From contig JAFDAR010000002.1 of the NCBI GenBank assembly GCA_019313735.1, positions 1-19,556 of the forward strand: a stretch of DNA of 19,556 bases. Direction: 5' to 3'. The position numbers were made by a program, and so were the translations under genes. Each line of letters starts with the position of its first letter. The stretch's first letter is position 1. The DNA comes from Deltaproteobacteria bacterium. GTDB lineage: Bacteria > Desulfobacterota > Syntrophia > Syntrophales > UBA2210. This document shows positions 6,307 through 13,650 of this stretch, in pieces. Under the pieces are notes generated by a model. That model did not search any database. It saw nothing but the letters and a program-made list of their open reading frames with translations, and was not told the origin of the DNA.

Positions 6307-7794
6307 TTACTTGCGAATTACGGCAAAGAACTTCGAGTTTCCTCTATGTATGAGCACCAGGACACTGTCCCCGGAAACCGCTCTCGGCATTACACTCCGA
6401 TATTCCTTCAACGAAGAAATCCTTGATCTGTTAATCTGTCGTATAATATCCCCCGTCTGTATACCTGCCTCATCGGCCGGACTGCCACTTTTTACCTGTG
6501 TGATAATGACTCCTGTGACATTTGAAAGTCCAAGATGCTCCGCAATTTCAGGTGTTATTTCCTGGACGGTCATTCCGAAGTACTTTCCGCTCTCTTCGGG
6601 TTCCACCTCGGCCATAGCCTTGGTCTCCGGGCGTTCCGTTACTTTAACTGTAAAGGTTTTTTGCCTGCCGTCCCGCAGTACCTTAATCTTCACCGTAGCG
6701 CCCACGGCAACGCCTGCGACTATTTTTATAAGTTCATGCGTATCTTTGATAAGCTTTCCATCAATCTCAACAATAACGTCCCCTGTCTTTATACCCGCCT
6801 TCTCCGCGGGATCTCCTTTGAATACGTCGGAGACGAGGGCCCCTTCAGCCGTTTTCAGTCCAAGATTCTTGGCAATGTCTTCCGTTATGCCCTGTACGGA
6901 AACGCCAAGCCAGCCCCGTACCACTTTCCCCTTTGTTCTAAGGTTTGGCAGGATTTCCTTTGCCATGTCTATAGGTATGGCAAAACCTATCCCCTGCCCC
7001 TGGGCAACGATAGCCGTGTTTATCCCCACAACCTTTCCATCAAGGCTGAAAAGGGGTCCCCCGCTGTTCCCGGGGTTTATGGAAGCATCCGTCTGTATAA
7101 AATCGTCGTAAGGCCCGGCGCCTATAACCCTCCCCTTGGCGCTCACGATCCCCGCCGTTACTGTCTGGGAGAGACCGAATGGATTTCCTATTGCGATAAC
7201 CCAGTCCCCGACGCGCAGCTTTGACGAATCGCCGAGTTCGACAACAGGCAGATCATCGTCAGGTTCTATTTTCAGCAGGGCTATATCCGTGTTTTTGTCC
7301 TTGCCTTTTACTGTAGCGTTGTATTCCTTGCCACTGGAAAGTTTAACTACTATCTTATCGGCCTTTTCAACCACATGATTATTTGTAAAGATATATCCGT
7401 CCTTGCTGATGACAAAACCGGATCCCAGACTTCTCTGTTTCAATTCTCTCCCTGGCATATTGCCAAAAAACTTTTTAAAGAACTCCTCCCCGCCAAAAAA
7501 CCTGTCCAACCGTGGATCATTTAAAGGAGTCCTGAACCCTCTGGTAGTTATCGTCTTTGTCGTGCTGATATTTACAACCGCGGGTTTGAGTTTTTCAGCC
7601 AGATCCGCAAAAGACGAAGGGGCGCCACTTGCCGTCTCTGTTGTTGAAGCCGCCATGGCATCATGGGAAGAGACCCCTAAAGATATTGCAGAAAAGTGAA
7701 TAGTCCCCGCAAAAGAAATTATGAAAATTGTTACAAGAAACGACATTAACCCCAGCAGAAACCGTTTTCTTCTTTTCGTGTCTTTAGAATTCAT
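6307..7794 (-). CDS. Do-type (DegP/HtrA) periplasmic serine protease
   Basis: A trypsin-like serine protease with two PDZ domains, acting in protein quality control of the cell envelope. The N-terminus has a basic start (KRRKR) and a hydrophobic segment (about 12-32), a signal peptide or membrane anchor. The catalytic triad is His140 (FTNNHVV), Asp170 (NTDIALLKIE) and Ser244 (NPGNSGGPL). PDZ1 spans about 295-385 and PDZ2 about 405-490. The 495-residue length is normal for DegP/DegQ/MucD-type proteins. GGGGGAG lies five bases before the ATG. It follows the FAH-family gene by 48 bases with a hairpin between, so it may be transcribed by read-through or from an unrecognised promoter. DegP, DegQ and MucD cannot be separated from sequence, so I give no symbol. 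Confidence 0.95.
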   Translation of the reverse strand: MNSKDTKRRKRFLLGLMSFLVTIFIISFAGTIHFSAISLGVSSHDAMAASTTETASGAPSSFADLAEKLKPAVVNISTTKTITTRGFRTPLNDPRLDRFFGGEEFFKKFFGNMPGRELKQRSLGSGFVISKDGYIFTNNHVVEKADKIVVKLSSGKEYNATVKGKDKNTDIALLKIEPDDDLPVVELGDSSKLRVGDWVIAIGNPFGLSQTVTAGIVSAKGRVIGAGPYDDFIQTDASINPGNSGGPLFSLDGKVVGINTAIVAQGQGIGFAIPIDMAKEILPNLRTKGKVVRGWLGVSVQGITEDIAKNLGLKTAEGALVSDVFKGDPAEKAGIKTGDVIVEIDGKLIKDTHELIKIVAGVAVGATVKIKVLRDGRQKTFTVKVTERPETKAMAEVEPEESGKYFGMTVQEITPEIAEHLGLSNVTGVIITQVKSGSPADEAGIQTGDIIRQINRSRISSLKEYRSVMPRAVSGDSVLVLIHRGNSKFFAVIRK

Positions 7795-7814
7795 TTAATC
7801 TCCCCCAGTTTTTC

Positions 7815-7837
7815 GAAAAATCCATTTTAAAATGGAT
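7815..7837 (-). terminator. Possible A+T-rich terminator between FAH gene and protease gene
   Basis: ATCCATTTTAAAATGGAT (7820-7837) is an 18-base perfect palindrome, and read on the minus strand it ends in a run of five T. This follows the FAH-family stop codon by a few bases and fits an intrinsic terminator. The stem has only three G:C pairs, so it may be leaky. A second palindrome, TTTTTCGAAAAA, abuts it at 7809-7820. Confidence 0.4.
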
Positions 7838-7842
7838 GCTGA

Positions 7843-8646
7843 CTATTCTCTCTTCACAGGATTTGTAAGCTCACCAATGTTATCAATGGAAACCGTAATA
7901 ATATCGCCATCTTGAAGAAATACCGGCGGATTTCTTGTAAAGCCCACACCCTCCGGTGTTCCCGTAAGTATTACCGTCCCGGGCAAAAGCGTCATGGAAC
8001 AACTAAGATTACTGATTATTGCGGGAATGTCAAAAAACATGTCGGATGTATCGGAATCCTGCATGACCTCTCCGTTTAGTATCGAACGCACCCTCAGACG
8101 GTTCGCATTTGCCACTTCATCCTTTGTCACCAGATATGGTCCCATCGGGCAAAAGGTGTCAAAACTCTTCCCCCTCGCCCATTGTTTCTTCTGCTTGTGG
8201 ATCTGCCAGTCACGAGCGCTTACATCATTGGCGCAGGTATACCCCAGCACATATTTTCCTACATCCTCCCGCGAAACGTTCTTTGCTTCTTTACCAATTA
8301 TTACAGCGAGTTCCGCCTCATAATCTACTTCGGAGGGCCCCGCTGAGGGAAGTAATATGGGTGCTCCATGGCCACATACACTGCTTGTGGCCTTAAGGAA
8401 CATTACCGGAATCTCAGGATATTTTACACCTGTCTCCTCGGCATGCTTCCCATAATTCAGGCCAAGAGCGATTATATTCGGCGGAAAGACAGGTGGCAAA
8501 AATGTCTCTATGCGTTCCGCCCTTTCGGTTACTGCGATATCCCCGAAAATATCGCCTTCAATTATTCGGGCTTCATCCGGCATCTCGGGATCAAACGCCC
8601 CATACAACTCTTCTCCGCTCTGTGAGAGAAATCTTATGATCTTCAC
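7843..8646 (-). CDS. Fumarylacetoacetate hydrolase family protein
   Basis: A 267-residue member of the FAH family, which hydrolyses, hydrates or decarboxylates beta-keto acids such as acylpyruvates and fumarylacetoacetate using a divalent metal. The C-terminal catalytic domain shows the metal ligands Glu110 and Glu112 (DYEAELAVIIG) and Asp141 (NDVSARDWQ). It also has K-SFDTFCPMGP (about 159-169) and the family end motif GTPEGVGF. The first about 50 residues form the short N-terminal domain found in bacterial members. The start is GTG, chosen because GGAG lies eight bases before it. It follows hldD by 26 bases in the same transcript. No aromatic-degradation genes are nearby, so a housekeeping acylpyruvase or oxaloacetate-decarboxylase type role is more likely than catabolism. 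The true substrate is unknown. Confidence 0.92.
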   Translation of the reverse strand: MKIIRFLSQSGEELYGAFDPEMPDEARIIEGDIFGDIAVTERAERIETFLPPVFPPNIIALGLNYGKHAEETGVKYPEIPVMFLKATSSVCGHGAPILLPSAGPSEVDYEAELAVIIGKEAKNVSREDVGKYVLGYTCANDVSARDWQIHKQKKQWARGKSFDTFCPMGPYLVTKDEVANANRLRVRSILNGEVMQDSDTSDMFFDIPAIISNLSCSMTLLPGTVILTGTPEGVGFTRNPPVFLQDGDIITVSIDNIGELTNPVKRE

Positions 8647-8672
8647 TACGCGTTCTCCATGGTTTCCAGCTG

Positions 8673-9644
8673 CTACAGATATCTCTCGCCTTTTCCCAGA
8701 TAATTTACCACATAATCTGAGACTGCGTCTTCAAGCGAGGAGGTGTGCAAGGGGCAACCTGCCGATCGGAGCTTGTCCATCTTTGCTTCAGTAAAATACT
8801 GATACTGCTGCCTGATCGATTCTGGCATCTCTATGTATTCAATCCTGGGTTCCATGCCCATCGCGGCAAAGACTGCTCTTGTCAGGTCATTCCACGTTCT
8901 GGCACGACCTGTGCCAAGATTGAATATCCCTGTGACATCCCTGTTTTCAAGAAGCCACCAGATCACTTCCACACAATCTTTCACATAAACAAAATCTCTT
9001 TTTTGCTCGCCGTCGCGGAAATCAGACCTGTAAGATTTGAACAGTTTGACCTTTCCTGTTTCACGAATCTGTCCAAAAGACTTGTGGATAATGCTTCTCA
9101 TGTCCCCCTTGTGATATTCGTTCGGCCCGAAGACATTAAAAAATTTTATCCCTGTAATCTTTTTTTCCAGTTCATTCCTCAGCGCCCACAGATCAAACAA
9201 CTGTTTGGAATAACCGTACATATTTATGGGACGAAGTTCGGCGCTTACGCCATCATTATCGGAAAACCCCTTGGACCCATCCCCATATGTTGCCGCACTG
9301 CTCGCATAGATAAAGTGGATATTTTTTTCCACGGCCCACTGCGCAAGCCGGGCAGTGTAGTGGTAGTTGTTCTCCATAAGGTAATCCGCATCCTTTTCCG
9401 TTGTTGAAGAACATGCACCCATATGGACAATGGCCTCAACCTCGAACGGCACCTTATCATCGAGAATCAGTTCAAGGAAATCGTTCCTGTCCAGATAATC
9501 TACAAACCGTCTGTTTACAAGGTTCTTCCATTTCACGGAAGTCCCAAGGTTGTCAACAATAACAATGTCGTCAACACCCTCCAGATTAAGCTTCCATACG
9601 ACGGCGCTACCTATAAATCCCGCTCCTCCGGTCACTACAATCAT
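8673..9644 (-). CDS. hldD: ADP-L-glycero-D-manno-heptose 6-epimerase
   Basis: Converts ADP-D-glycero-D-manno-heptose to its L-glycero form, the last step in making the heptose donor for the LPS inner core, using bound NADP in the cytosol. The extended-SDR fold is clear: nucleotide motif TGGAGFIG (5-12), Ser115/Ser116 (YASSAATYG), the catalytic Tyr143-xxx-Lys147 (MYGYSK) and Lys179 (PNEYHKGDM). The family-specific blocks GEQKRDFVYVKD and QQYQYFTEAKMDKLR set it apart from UDP-glucose epimerases. The 323 residues match the usual length. GGAG lies six bases before the ATG and overlaps the glnA stop codon, so translation is probably coupled to glnA. A consensus DnaA box (TGTGGATAA) lies inside at 9083-9091. 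No other heptose genes are in the window. Confidence 0.95.
   Translation of the reverse strand: MIVVTGGAGFIGSAVVWKLNLEGVDDIVIVDNLGTSVKWKNLVNRRFVDYLDRNDFLELILDDKVPFEVEAIVHMGACSSTTEKDADYLMENNYHYTARLAQWAVEKNIHFIYASSAATYGDGSKGFSDNDGVSAELRPINMYGYSKQLFDLWALRNELEKKITGIKFFNVFGPNEYHKGDMRSIIHKSFGQIRETGKVKLFKSYRSDFRDGEQKRDFVYVKDCVEVIWWLLENRDVTGIFNLGTGRARTWNDLTRAVFAAMGMEPRIEYIEMPESIRQQYQYFTEAKMDKLRSAGCPLHTSSLEDAVSDYVVNYLGKGERYL
9083..9091. other. Consensus DnaA-box sequence within hldD
   Basis: TGTGGATAA is an exact match to the DnaA-box consensus, read through here as codons for Ile-Ile-His-Lys. It stands alone, about 5.5 kb from dnaA. One such match is near what chance gives in a window of this size, so function is unsupported. 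Confidence 0.2.
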
Positions 9645-9653
9645 ATGAATCTC

Positions 9654-10982
9654 CTATAATATAGGCAGATATTTCTCCAATTCATACTTCGATACATGTC
9701 TCCTGTACAGATTTCTTTCGACTTTTTTATTCTCAACAAATTTATTGAAAGTATGTTCGCCCAGGGCTTTTTTTACAACCGCACTGTTTTCCACCTCCTG
9801 GATGGCCTCTACCAGGCTTCCGGGAAGCGCCCTGATGCCAAGTTCTTTCCGCCGCTCCCGTGACATCTTGTATATATCCTCTTCAACGGGGTCGGGAAGA
9901 GAATATTTTTTCTCTATTCCCTCAAGGCCGGCGGCAAGCATCACCGCAAATGTGAGATACGGGTTGCAGGCAGGATCCGGACTGCGGTATTCCAGCCGTG
10001 TCGCCATTTCTTTCCCCGGTTTGTAGATGGGGACCCTGATCAGAGCGGAACGATTTCTTCTCGCCCATGAGATATAGACGGGTGCTTCGTATCCCGGGAC
10101 AAGTCTCTTGTACGAATTAACCCACTGATTGGTAACCGCCGTTATTTCCCGTGCATGCCTTAACAGACCGGCGATATAATACCTCGCGATATCAGAGAGA
10201 TTGTGTTCCTCTGTTTCATCATACATACTATTTCTTGAACCACTGAAAAGTGACTGATGAACGTGCATGCCGCTTCCATTTTCCCCCATAAGGGGTTTCG
10301 GCATAAAGGTCGCGTAAATATTGTGTCGCGCCGCTATTTCCTTCACTACAATTCTGTATGTCATAACAATATCAGCCATCTTCAAGCCTTCACAATATCT
10401 GAGATCTATTTCGTGCTGGCTCGGCGCAACTTCGTGGTGGGCGTACTCTACCTCAATTCCCATTGCCTGCAGGGTCTGGACCGTTTCTCTTCTGAGATTG
10501 TCTCCCATGTCGGATGGAGCTATATCGAAATACCCGCCCTTATCCAGGGTGCTGGGTGCAGGGCTGCTGTCCTTGAGATAAAAATATTCCAATTCCGGCC
10601 CCGCATAAAGTGTAAACCCCATATCAGCGGCACGTTTGAGCATCTTTTTAAAGACATAACGAGGATCTCCCTCATAGGGCTTACCGTCAGGGGTCTGAAT
10701 ATCACAGAACATCCTTGCCACAGCGCTGTTATCGCTGTTGGACAGCCAGGGAATAATGGCAAAGGTTGCCGGGTCGGGCATAGCTATCATGTCGCTCTCT
10801 TCAATCCTGGCAAACCCTTCAACTGATGATCCATCAAATCCCATACCTTCGTTCATACCAATCTCAAGTTCAGAAGGGCTGACAGTAAAGCTTTTGAGCA
10901 TGCCCAGAACATCGGTAAACCAGAACTGGACAAACTTCACATCTTTATCTCTGACCCTTTTCAAAACCTCTTCTTTTGTCAT
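9654..10982 (-). CDS. glnA: Glutamine synthetase, type I (alpha-like)
   Basis: Makes glutamine from glutamate, ammonia and ATP. With the start I chose the protein is 442 residues. Motifs include FDGSS (49-53), metal-binding Glu130/Glu132 (PELEY), the ammonium/ATP block NGSGMHVHQS (235-244), and the flap and substrate region PGYEAPVYISWARRNRSALIRVP. The adenylylation loop of beta-type enzymes (NLYDLP) is absent, replaced by EEDIYKMSRERRKELGI, as in alpha-type Bacillus/Thermotoga enzymes. Arg59 (EGFARIEESDM) aligns with the feedback-inhibition arginine of Bacillus. The frame runs upstream to a TTG at 11051, but that TTG is the -35 box of a promoter. Of ATGs at 11003, 10991 and 10982, only the last has a Shine-Dalgarno (AAGGGG, 10 bases away). 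It heads the hldD/FAH transcript. Confidence 0.96.
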   Translation of the reverse strand: MTKEEVLKRVRDKDVKFVQFWFTDVLGMLKSFTVSPSELEIGMNEGMGFDGSSVEGFARIEESDMIAMPDPATFAIIPWLSNSDNSAVARMFCDIQTPDGKPYEGDPRYVFKKMLKRAADMGFTLYAGPELEYFYLKDSSPAPSTLDKGGYFDIAPSDMGDNLRRETVQTLQAMGIEVEYAHHEVAPSQHEIDLRYCEGLKMADIVMTYRIVVKEIAARHNIYATFMPKPLMGENGSGMHVHQSLFSGSRNSMYDETEEHNLSDIARYYIAGLLRHAREITAVTNQWVNSYKRLVPGYEAPVYISWARRNRSALIRVPIYKPGKEMATRLEYRSPDPACNPYLTFAVMLAAGLEGIEKKYSLPDPVEEDIYKMSRERRKELGIRALPGSLVEAIQEVENSAVVKKALGEHTFNKFVENKKVERNLYRRHVSKYELEKYLPIL

Positions 10983-11022
10983 CTGATTCATGCCCCTTTT
11001 CATTGTTTTAGCTTGAAAGGAT

Positions 11023-11051
11023 AAACTAAGTTCCAGACAAGTTAATGTCAA
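11023..11051 (-). promoter_or_regulatory. Probable sigma-70 promoter of glnA
   Basis: On the minus strand TTGACA (11051-11046) is followed after exactly 17 bases by TAGTTT (11028-11023), which keeps the three most conserved -10 bases (TA...T). Transcription would begin near 11016, giving a leader of about 35 bases before the ATG at 10982. The spacer 11052-11143 upstream, after the trmJ stop, shows no clear terminator or gene. Confidence 0.5.
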
Positions 11052-11143
11052 GTTTTTTATACCGTTTGCTGCTAAGGGTCTGAGAATAGATAGCCCATCG
11101 TTTTCGTGATAACGTTTGTTAATTCAACATTCAAAACCCAAAA

Positions 11144-11887
11144 TTAAACATTGTCTTTTGGGTGTCCGGTTTTTCCTCTCCCGTACAGATCAACCTGATG
11201 GCATATGCCACGAATTATTTTCACATCCCTGGCAAACAGTTTTGTCCTCGAAAAAAAGCGTCTCACATTTGTCATCCAGTAATCAGGATTCTGTGCCTTT
11301 ATGAAGCCTATACGCAAAAGTGTTTCTTTTAAATGATCGTACATTGCCTCAATCTCCGCCGAAGTAGCCAGATTCGGAGTAAAAACGGAAGTGAATTCAG
11401 AGCGCGCGGTAAAGATTTCATAACAAATAATCATTACCGCATGCGAAAGATTGATTGATTTCAGGCCTTCTGACGTGGGAATCTTCACCAGTATATCACA
11501 ATACTTAAGCTCGCTATTGGTAAGCCCTCTGTCTTCAGGGCCAAAAAGCAGCGCCACCCTGTTGTTCTGAGATATATCAGCGATATCTTCCGCCATTTTC
11601 CCCGGATATATCATTGATCTTTTAAGGCTTGTATTTCCTGATCTCCCGGTTGTTCCAACTATATAATTAAACGGGGCAAGCGCGAGATCTAGCCTGTCAA
11701 AATATCTGATTCTTTCCACGATATCCAGGGCAAAGTGTGTTGCCATCTGTTCAATCTTTTCTCTATCGGCATTCAGAGGATTGACGATGATGATGCTGCT
11801 TATTCCCATATTTTTGGCGCACCGGGCAACAGCCCCTATATTGCCCGGATGCTTCGGCCTGTTAAGTACTATGGCCAGATTTTCCAT
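11144..11887 (-). CDS. trmJ: TrmJ-like SPOUT RNA methyltransferase
   Basis: A SpoU/TrmH-superfamily 2'-O-methyltransferase, most like TrmJ, which methylates position 32 of tRNAs using S-adenosylmethionine. The N-terminal motif IVLNRPKHPGNIGAVARCAKNMG contains the catalytic Asn/Arg cluster (key residues N9, P14, N16, G18, R22). LLFGPEDRGL (about 128-137) and KSINLSHAVMIICYEIF form the SAM-binding deep knot. A C-terminal extension of about 80 residues is typical of TrmJ rather than TrmL. The start is taken at the ATG at 11887 because AAAGG lies five bases before it; an upstream TTG at 11902 has a poorer site. It is divergent from rsmG, another rRNA/tRNA methylase gene. The exact tRNA target cannot be seen. 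Confidence 0.88.
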   Translation of the reverse strand: MENLAIVLNRPKHPGNIGAVARCAKNMGISSIIIVNPLNADREKIEQMATHFALDIVERIRYFDRLDLALAPFNYIVGTTGRSGNTSLKRSMIYPGKMAEDIADISQNNRVALLFGPEDRGLTNSELKYCDILVKIPTSEGLKSINLSHAVMIICYEIFTARSEFTSVFTPNLATSAEIEAMYDHLKETLLRIGFIKAQNPDYWMTNVRRFFSRTKLFARDVKIIRGICHQVDLYGRGKTGHPKDNV

Positions 11888-12055
11888 CTTCGCCTTTTTC
11901 AATTTATCTCTTCTGTCGGGGTTTATGAGTCTGTTGATTTATTGTTGCATAAAAAATGCCCTTATTCTAATATTAACAATCATTGGTATTCTATATCACA
12001 AACTGTCAGGGGCTGCCACGACGTGTTATCCTTCTATTCTGTGGATCGGTTACAA
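11888..12055. other. Divergent intergenic region between trmJ and rsmG
   Basis: This 168-base gap must hold promoters in both directions. For rsmG a weak candidate is TTGTTG (11942-11947), an 18-base spacer and TCTAAT (11966-11971, a 5/6 match). No convincing minus-strand promoter is seen. A short GCAT/ATGC stem around five A lies at 11947-11959. There is no gene here. Confidence 0.3.
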
Positions 12056-12718
12056 ATGGAAGAATTTAAAAATATAATCTCCAGAGCCTCCGGGGATATC
12101 GGTATAACTCTCACCAATCGTGAGATAGATCTCCTCGTTGAATATTACAAAGAACTGTTGCTCTGGAACAAAAAGATGTCCCTTGTCTCAATAAAATCCC
12201 CCCTCGATATACCAAAACACTTCATTGATTCTCTGACCGTCACAAAACTTATAAAAAATGAGGATTCAAAACTGCTGGACATAGGAACAGGAGCCGGTTT
12301 GCCCGGTATTCCGCTGAAGATAAAAATAGAGTCGCTCTGTGTTACTCTCCTTGATTCATCCCGCAAAAAGACATCTTTCCTCAAAAGTGTCATCCGCAAG
12401 CTTGGACTCAGGGATATCTCGGTCGTAAACAGCAGGGCGGAATTACTGACTCATAAGGAAGGTTATAGAGGTTCTTTTGATATCGTAATATCCAGGGCTG
12501 CCTTCAAAATCCCTTATTTTCTCACATTGGGAGAGCAATTCTTGTCTGACGGCGGGACACTGATAGCTATGAAAGGAAAAAATGCAGATGACGAGCTTGA
12601 ACAAGCGGCTGATACAATCAGGAAAACGAACCTTGAATTGACGTGCGTCCATGAAATAAAACTTCCGGTCACAGGTGAATCAAGAAAAATGCTCTGTTTT
12701 CATAAGAACCTGTCATAA
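12056..12718 (+). CDS. rsmG: 16S rRNA (guanine-527-N7) methyltransferase RsmG
   Basis: Methylates N7 of G527 in 16S rRNA with S-adenosylmethionine; it was formerly called GidB. The protein is 220 residues, the usual length. It has the N-terminal helical part (LLVEYYKELLLWNKKMSLVS, key residues L27, Y30, W38, N39, L43), HFIDSL (55-60), the SAM-binding glycine motif LLDIGTGAGLPG (73-84), LLDSSRKKTSFL and SRAAF, ending with GESRKMLCFHK. The open frame continues upstream to 11735 across trmJ, so I chose the ATG at 12056, where the family similarity begins. A GTG five codons earlier is an alternative. The Shine-Dalgarno is weak (GGATCGG). It is directly upstream of parA, the classic gidB-parA-parB order, though mnmG (gidA) is not beside it. 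Confidence 0.93.
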   Translation: MEEFKNIISRASGDIGITLTNREIDLLVEYYKELLLWNKKMSLVSIKSPLDIPKHFIDSLTVTKLIKNEDSKLLDIGTGAGLPGIPLKIKIESLCVTLLDSSRKKTSFLKSVIRKLGLRDISVVNSRAELLTHKEGYRGSFDIVISRAAFKIPYFLTLGEQFLSDGGTLIAMKGKNADDELEQAADTIRKTNLELTCVHEIKLPVTGESRKMLCFHKNLS

Positions 12719-12723
12719 TCAGT

Positions 12724-12761
12724 GGGGACAGGTTTAAACCTGTCCCCGATTATTGATTTTT
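12724..12761 (+). terminator. Perfect 24-base palindrome after rsmG, probable terminator
   Basis: The half GGGGACAGGTTT (12724-12735) is followed immediately by its exact inverted complement (12736-12747). It begins five bases after the rsmG stop. T-rich DNA (GATTATTGATTTTT) follows, so an intrinsic terminator is likely although the T run is interrupted. The sequence also has the look of a dispersed GGGGACAGGT-type repeat. Between here and parA (12762-12858) I see only a 5-base stem GGTGT/ACACC at 12835-12849 and no firm promoter. Confidence 0.6.
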
Positions 12762-12858
12762 ACGAACTTGTCAATAAAGATTGCTGTCCAAAATTACTAC
12801 TTCTAAAATGTCCCTTTATATGTTAGCTTTGTGTGGTGTGATTTACACCTCAAGGATC

Positions 12859-13650
12859 ATGAAAAAATTGCCTGAAGAAACGAGAAATATCATATGTATA
12901 GCCAACCAGAAGGGGGGCGTCGGCAAAACAACGACCGCTATAAATCTGTCGGCCTCCCTGGCCGCCGCGGAAAGAAAAACTCTTCTAATAGATTGTGATC
13001 CTCAGGGAAACGCCACAAGCGGTGTAGGCATAGACCCATCCACAATAAACAGGAAAAATCTTTACTATGCCCTTATTGAAGATGCTCCATTTGAAGAAGT
13101 CGTATTCAAGACACAAATTCCCACTCTCGATATTGTCCCCTCTAACCAGGATCTAATCGGCGTGGAGATAGAGTTCGTATCACTAAGTAACAGGGAAAAG
13201 AGGCTGAAAAACTTTCTAAAAAGAATTGAATCCTCCTATGAATTTATTATAATTGATTGTCCTCCTTCTCTTGGTTTTTTGACCGTTAATTCTCTTGTCG
13301 CATCCGATTTACTCATAATTCCTCTGCAATGTGAGTACTTTGCGCTGGAGGGGTTGGGCCATTTGTTAAACAGCGTTAAACTTGTACAGGCAAGACTCAA
13401 TCCATCCCTGTCATTGGCCGGTATATTGCTTACCATGTTCGACAAGAGAAATCGGCTTTCCCACCAGGTAGCCGACGAAGCCAGGAAGTTTTTCGGGTCT
13501 AACGTATTTAAAACAGTTATACCAAGAAATGTGAGGCTTTCCGAAAGCCCAAGCTATGGATTGCCTATTATACTGTACGATATAAAATCCCGCGGCGCTA
13601 TTTCATACATGGCGCTGGCAACGGAGATTTTGACCAACGGAAGGATATGA
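12859..13650 (+). CDS. parA: Chromosome partitioning ATPase ParA (Soj)
   Basis: A 263-residue Walker-type ATPase that binds the nucleoid and moves ParB-parS complexes apart. The deviant Walker A is KGGVGKTTTAINLSASL (18-34) with the signature Lys at 18. Walker A' is LLIDCDPQGNATSGVG (45-60) and Walker B is FIIIDCPPSLG (about 125-135). The end has the family block FKTVIPRNVRLSESPSYGLPIILYD. The open frame extends upstream to a TTG at 12781, but similarity starts only at the ATG at 12859, which has AAGGA just before it (spacing somewhat short). There is no DNA-binding N-terminal domain, so this is the chromosomal (type Ib-like, short) ParA form. It overlaps parB by four bases. A parS-like site lies at 5010-5025. 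Confidence 0.95.
   Translation: MKKLPEETRNIICIANQKGGVGKTTTAINLSASLAAAERKTLLIDCDPQGNATSGVGIDPSTINRKNLYYALIEDAPFEEVVFKTQIPTLDIVPSNQDLIGVEIEFVSLSNREKRLKNFLKRIESSYEFIIIDCPPSLGFLTVNSLVASDLLIIPLQCEYFALEGLGHLLNSVKLVQARLNPSLSLAGILLTMFDKRNRLSHQVADEARKFFGSNVFKTVIPRNVRLSESPSYGLPIILYDIKSRGAISYMALATEILTNGRI

Noticed and set aside
6197..7111. A 304-codon open frame on the + strand opposite the Do-type protease gene
   Set aside because: Its product is Ser/Thr/Pro-rich low-complexity sequence without family features, while the opposite strand carries a complete catalytic triad and two PDZ domains. It is an antisense shadow.
9058..9073. TGTTTCACG as a second parS site in hldD
   Set aside because: Only the left half matches the consensus; the right half (AATCTGT) does not form the palindrome.
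8745..9407. A 220-codon open frame on the + strand opposite hldD
   Set aside because: No recognisable domain, and it lies fully within a gene with strong motifs on the other strand.
9531..9545. TTTCACGGAAG as a parS-like sequence in hldD
   Set aside because: Only the central seven bases match and the palindrome is broken.
10257..10826. A 189-codon open frame on the + strand opposite glnA
   Set aside because: No family similarity and no ribosome site; the glutamine synthetase frame explains the region.
11735..12055. A 107-codon upstream extension of the rsmG frame
   Set aside because: It overlaps the 5' part of trmJ antisense and has no similarity to RsmG, whose usual length is met from 12056.
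12781..12858. A 26-codon N-terminal extension of ParA from a TTG
   Set aside because: Family similarity starts at the ATG at 12859, which also has the AAGGA; the extension has no ribosome site.
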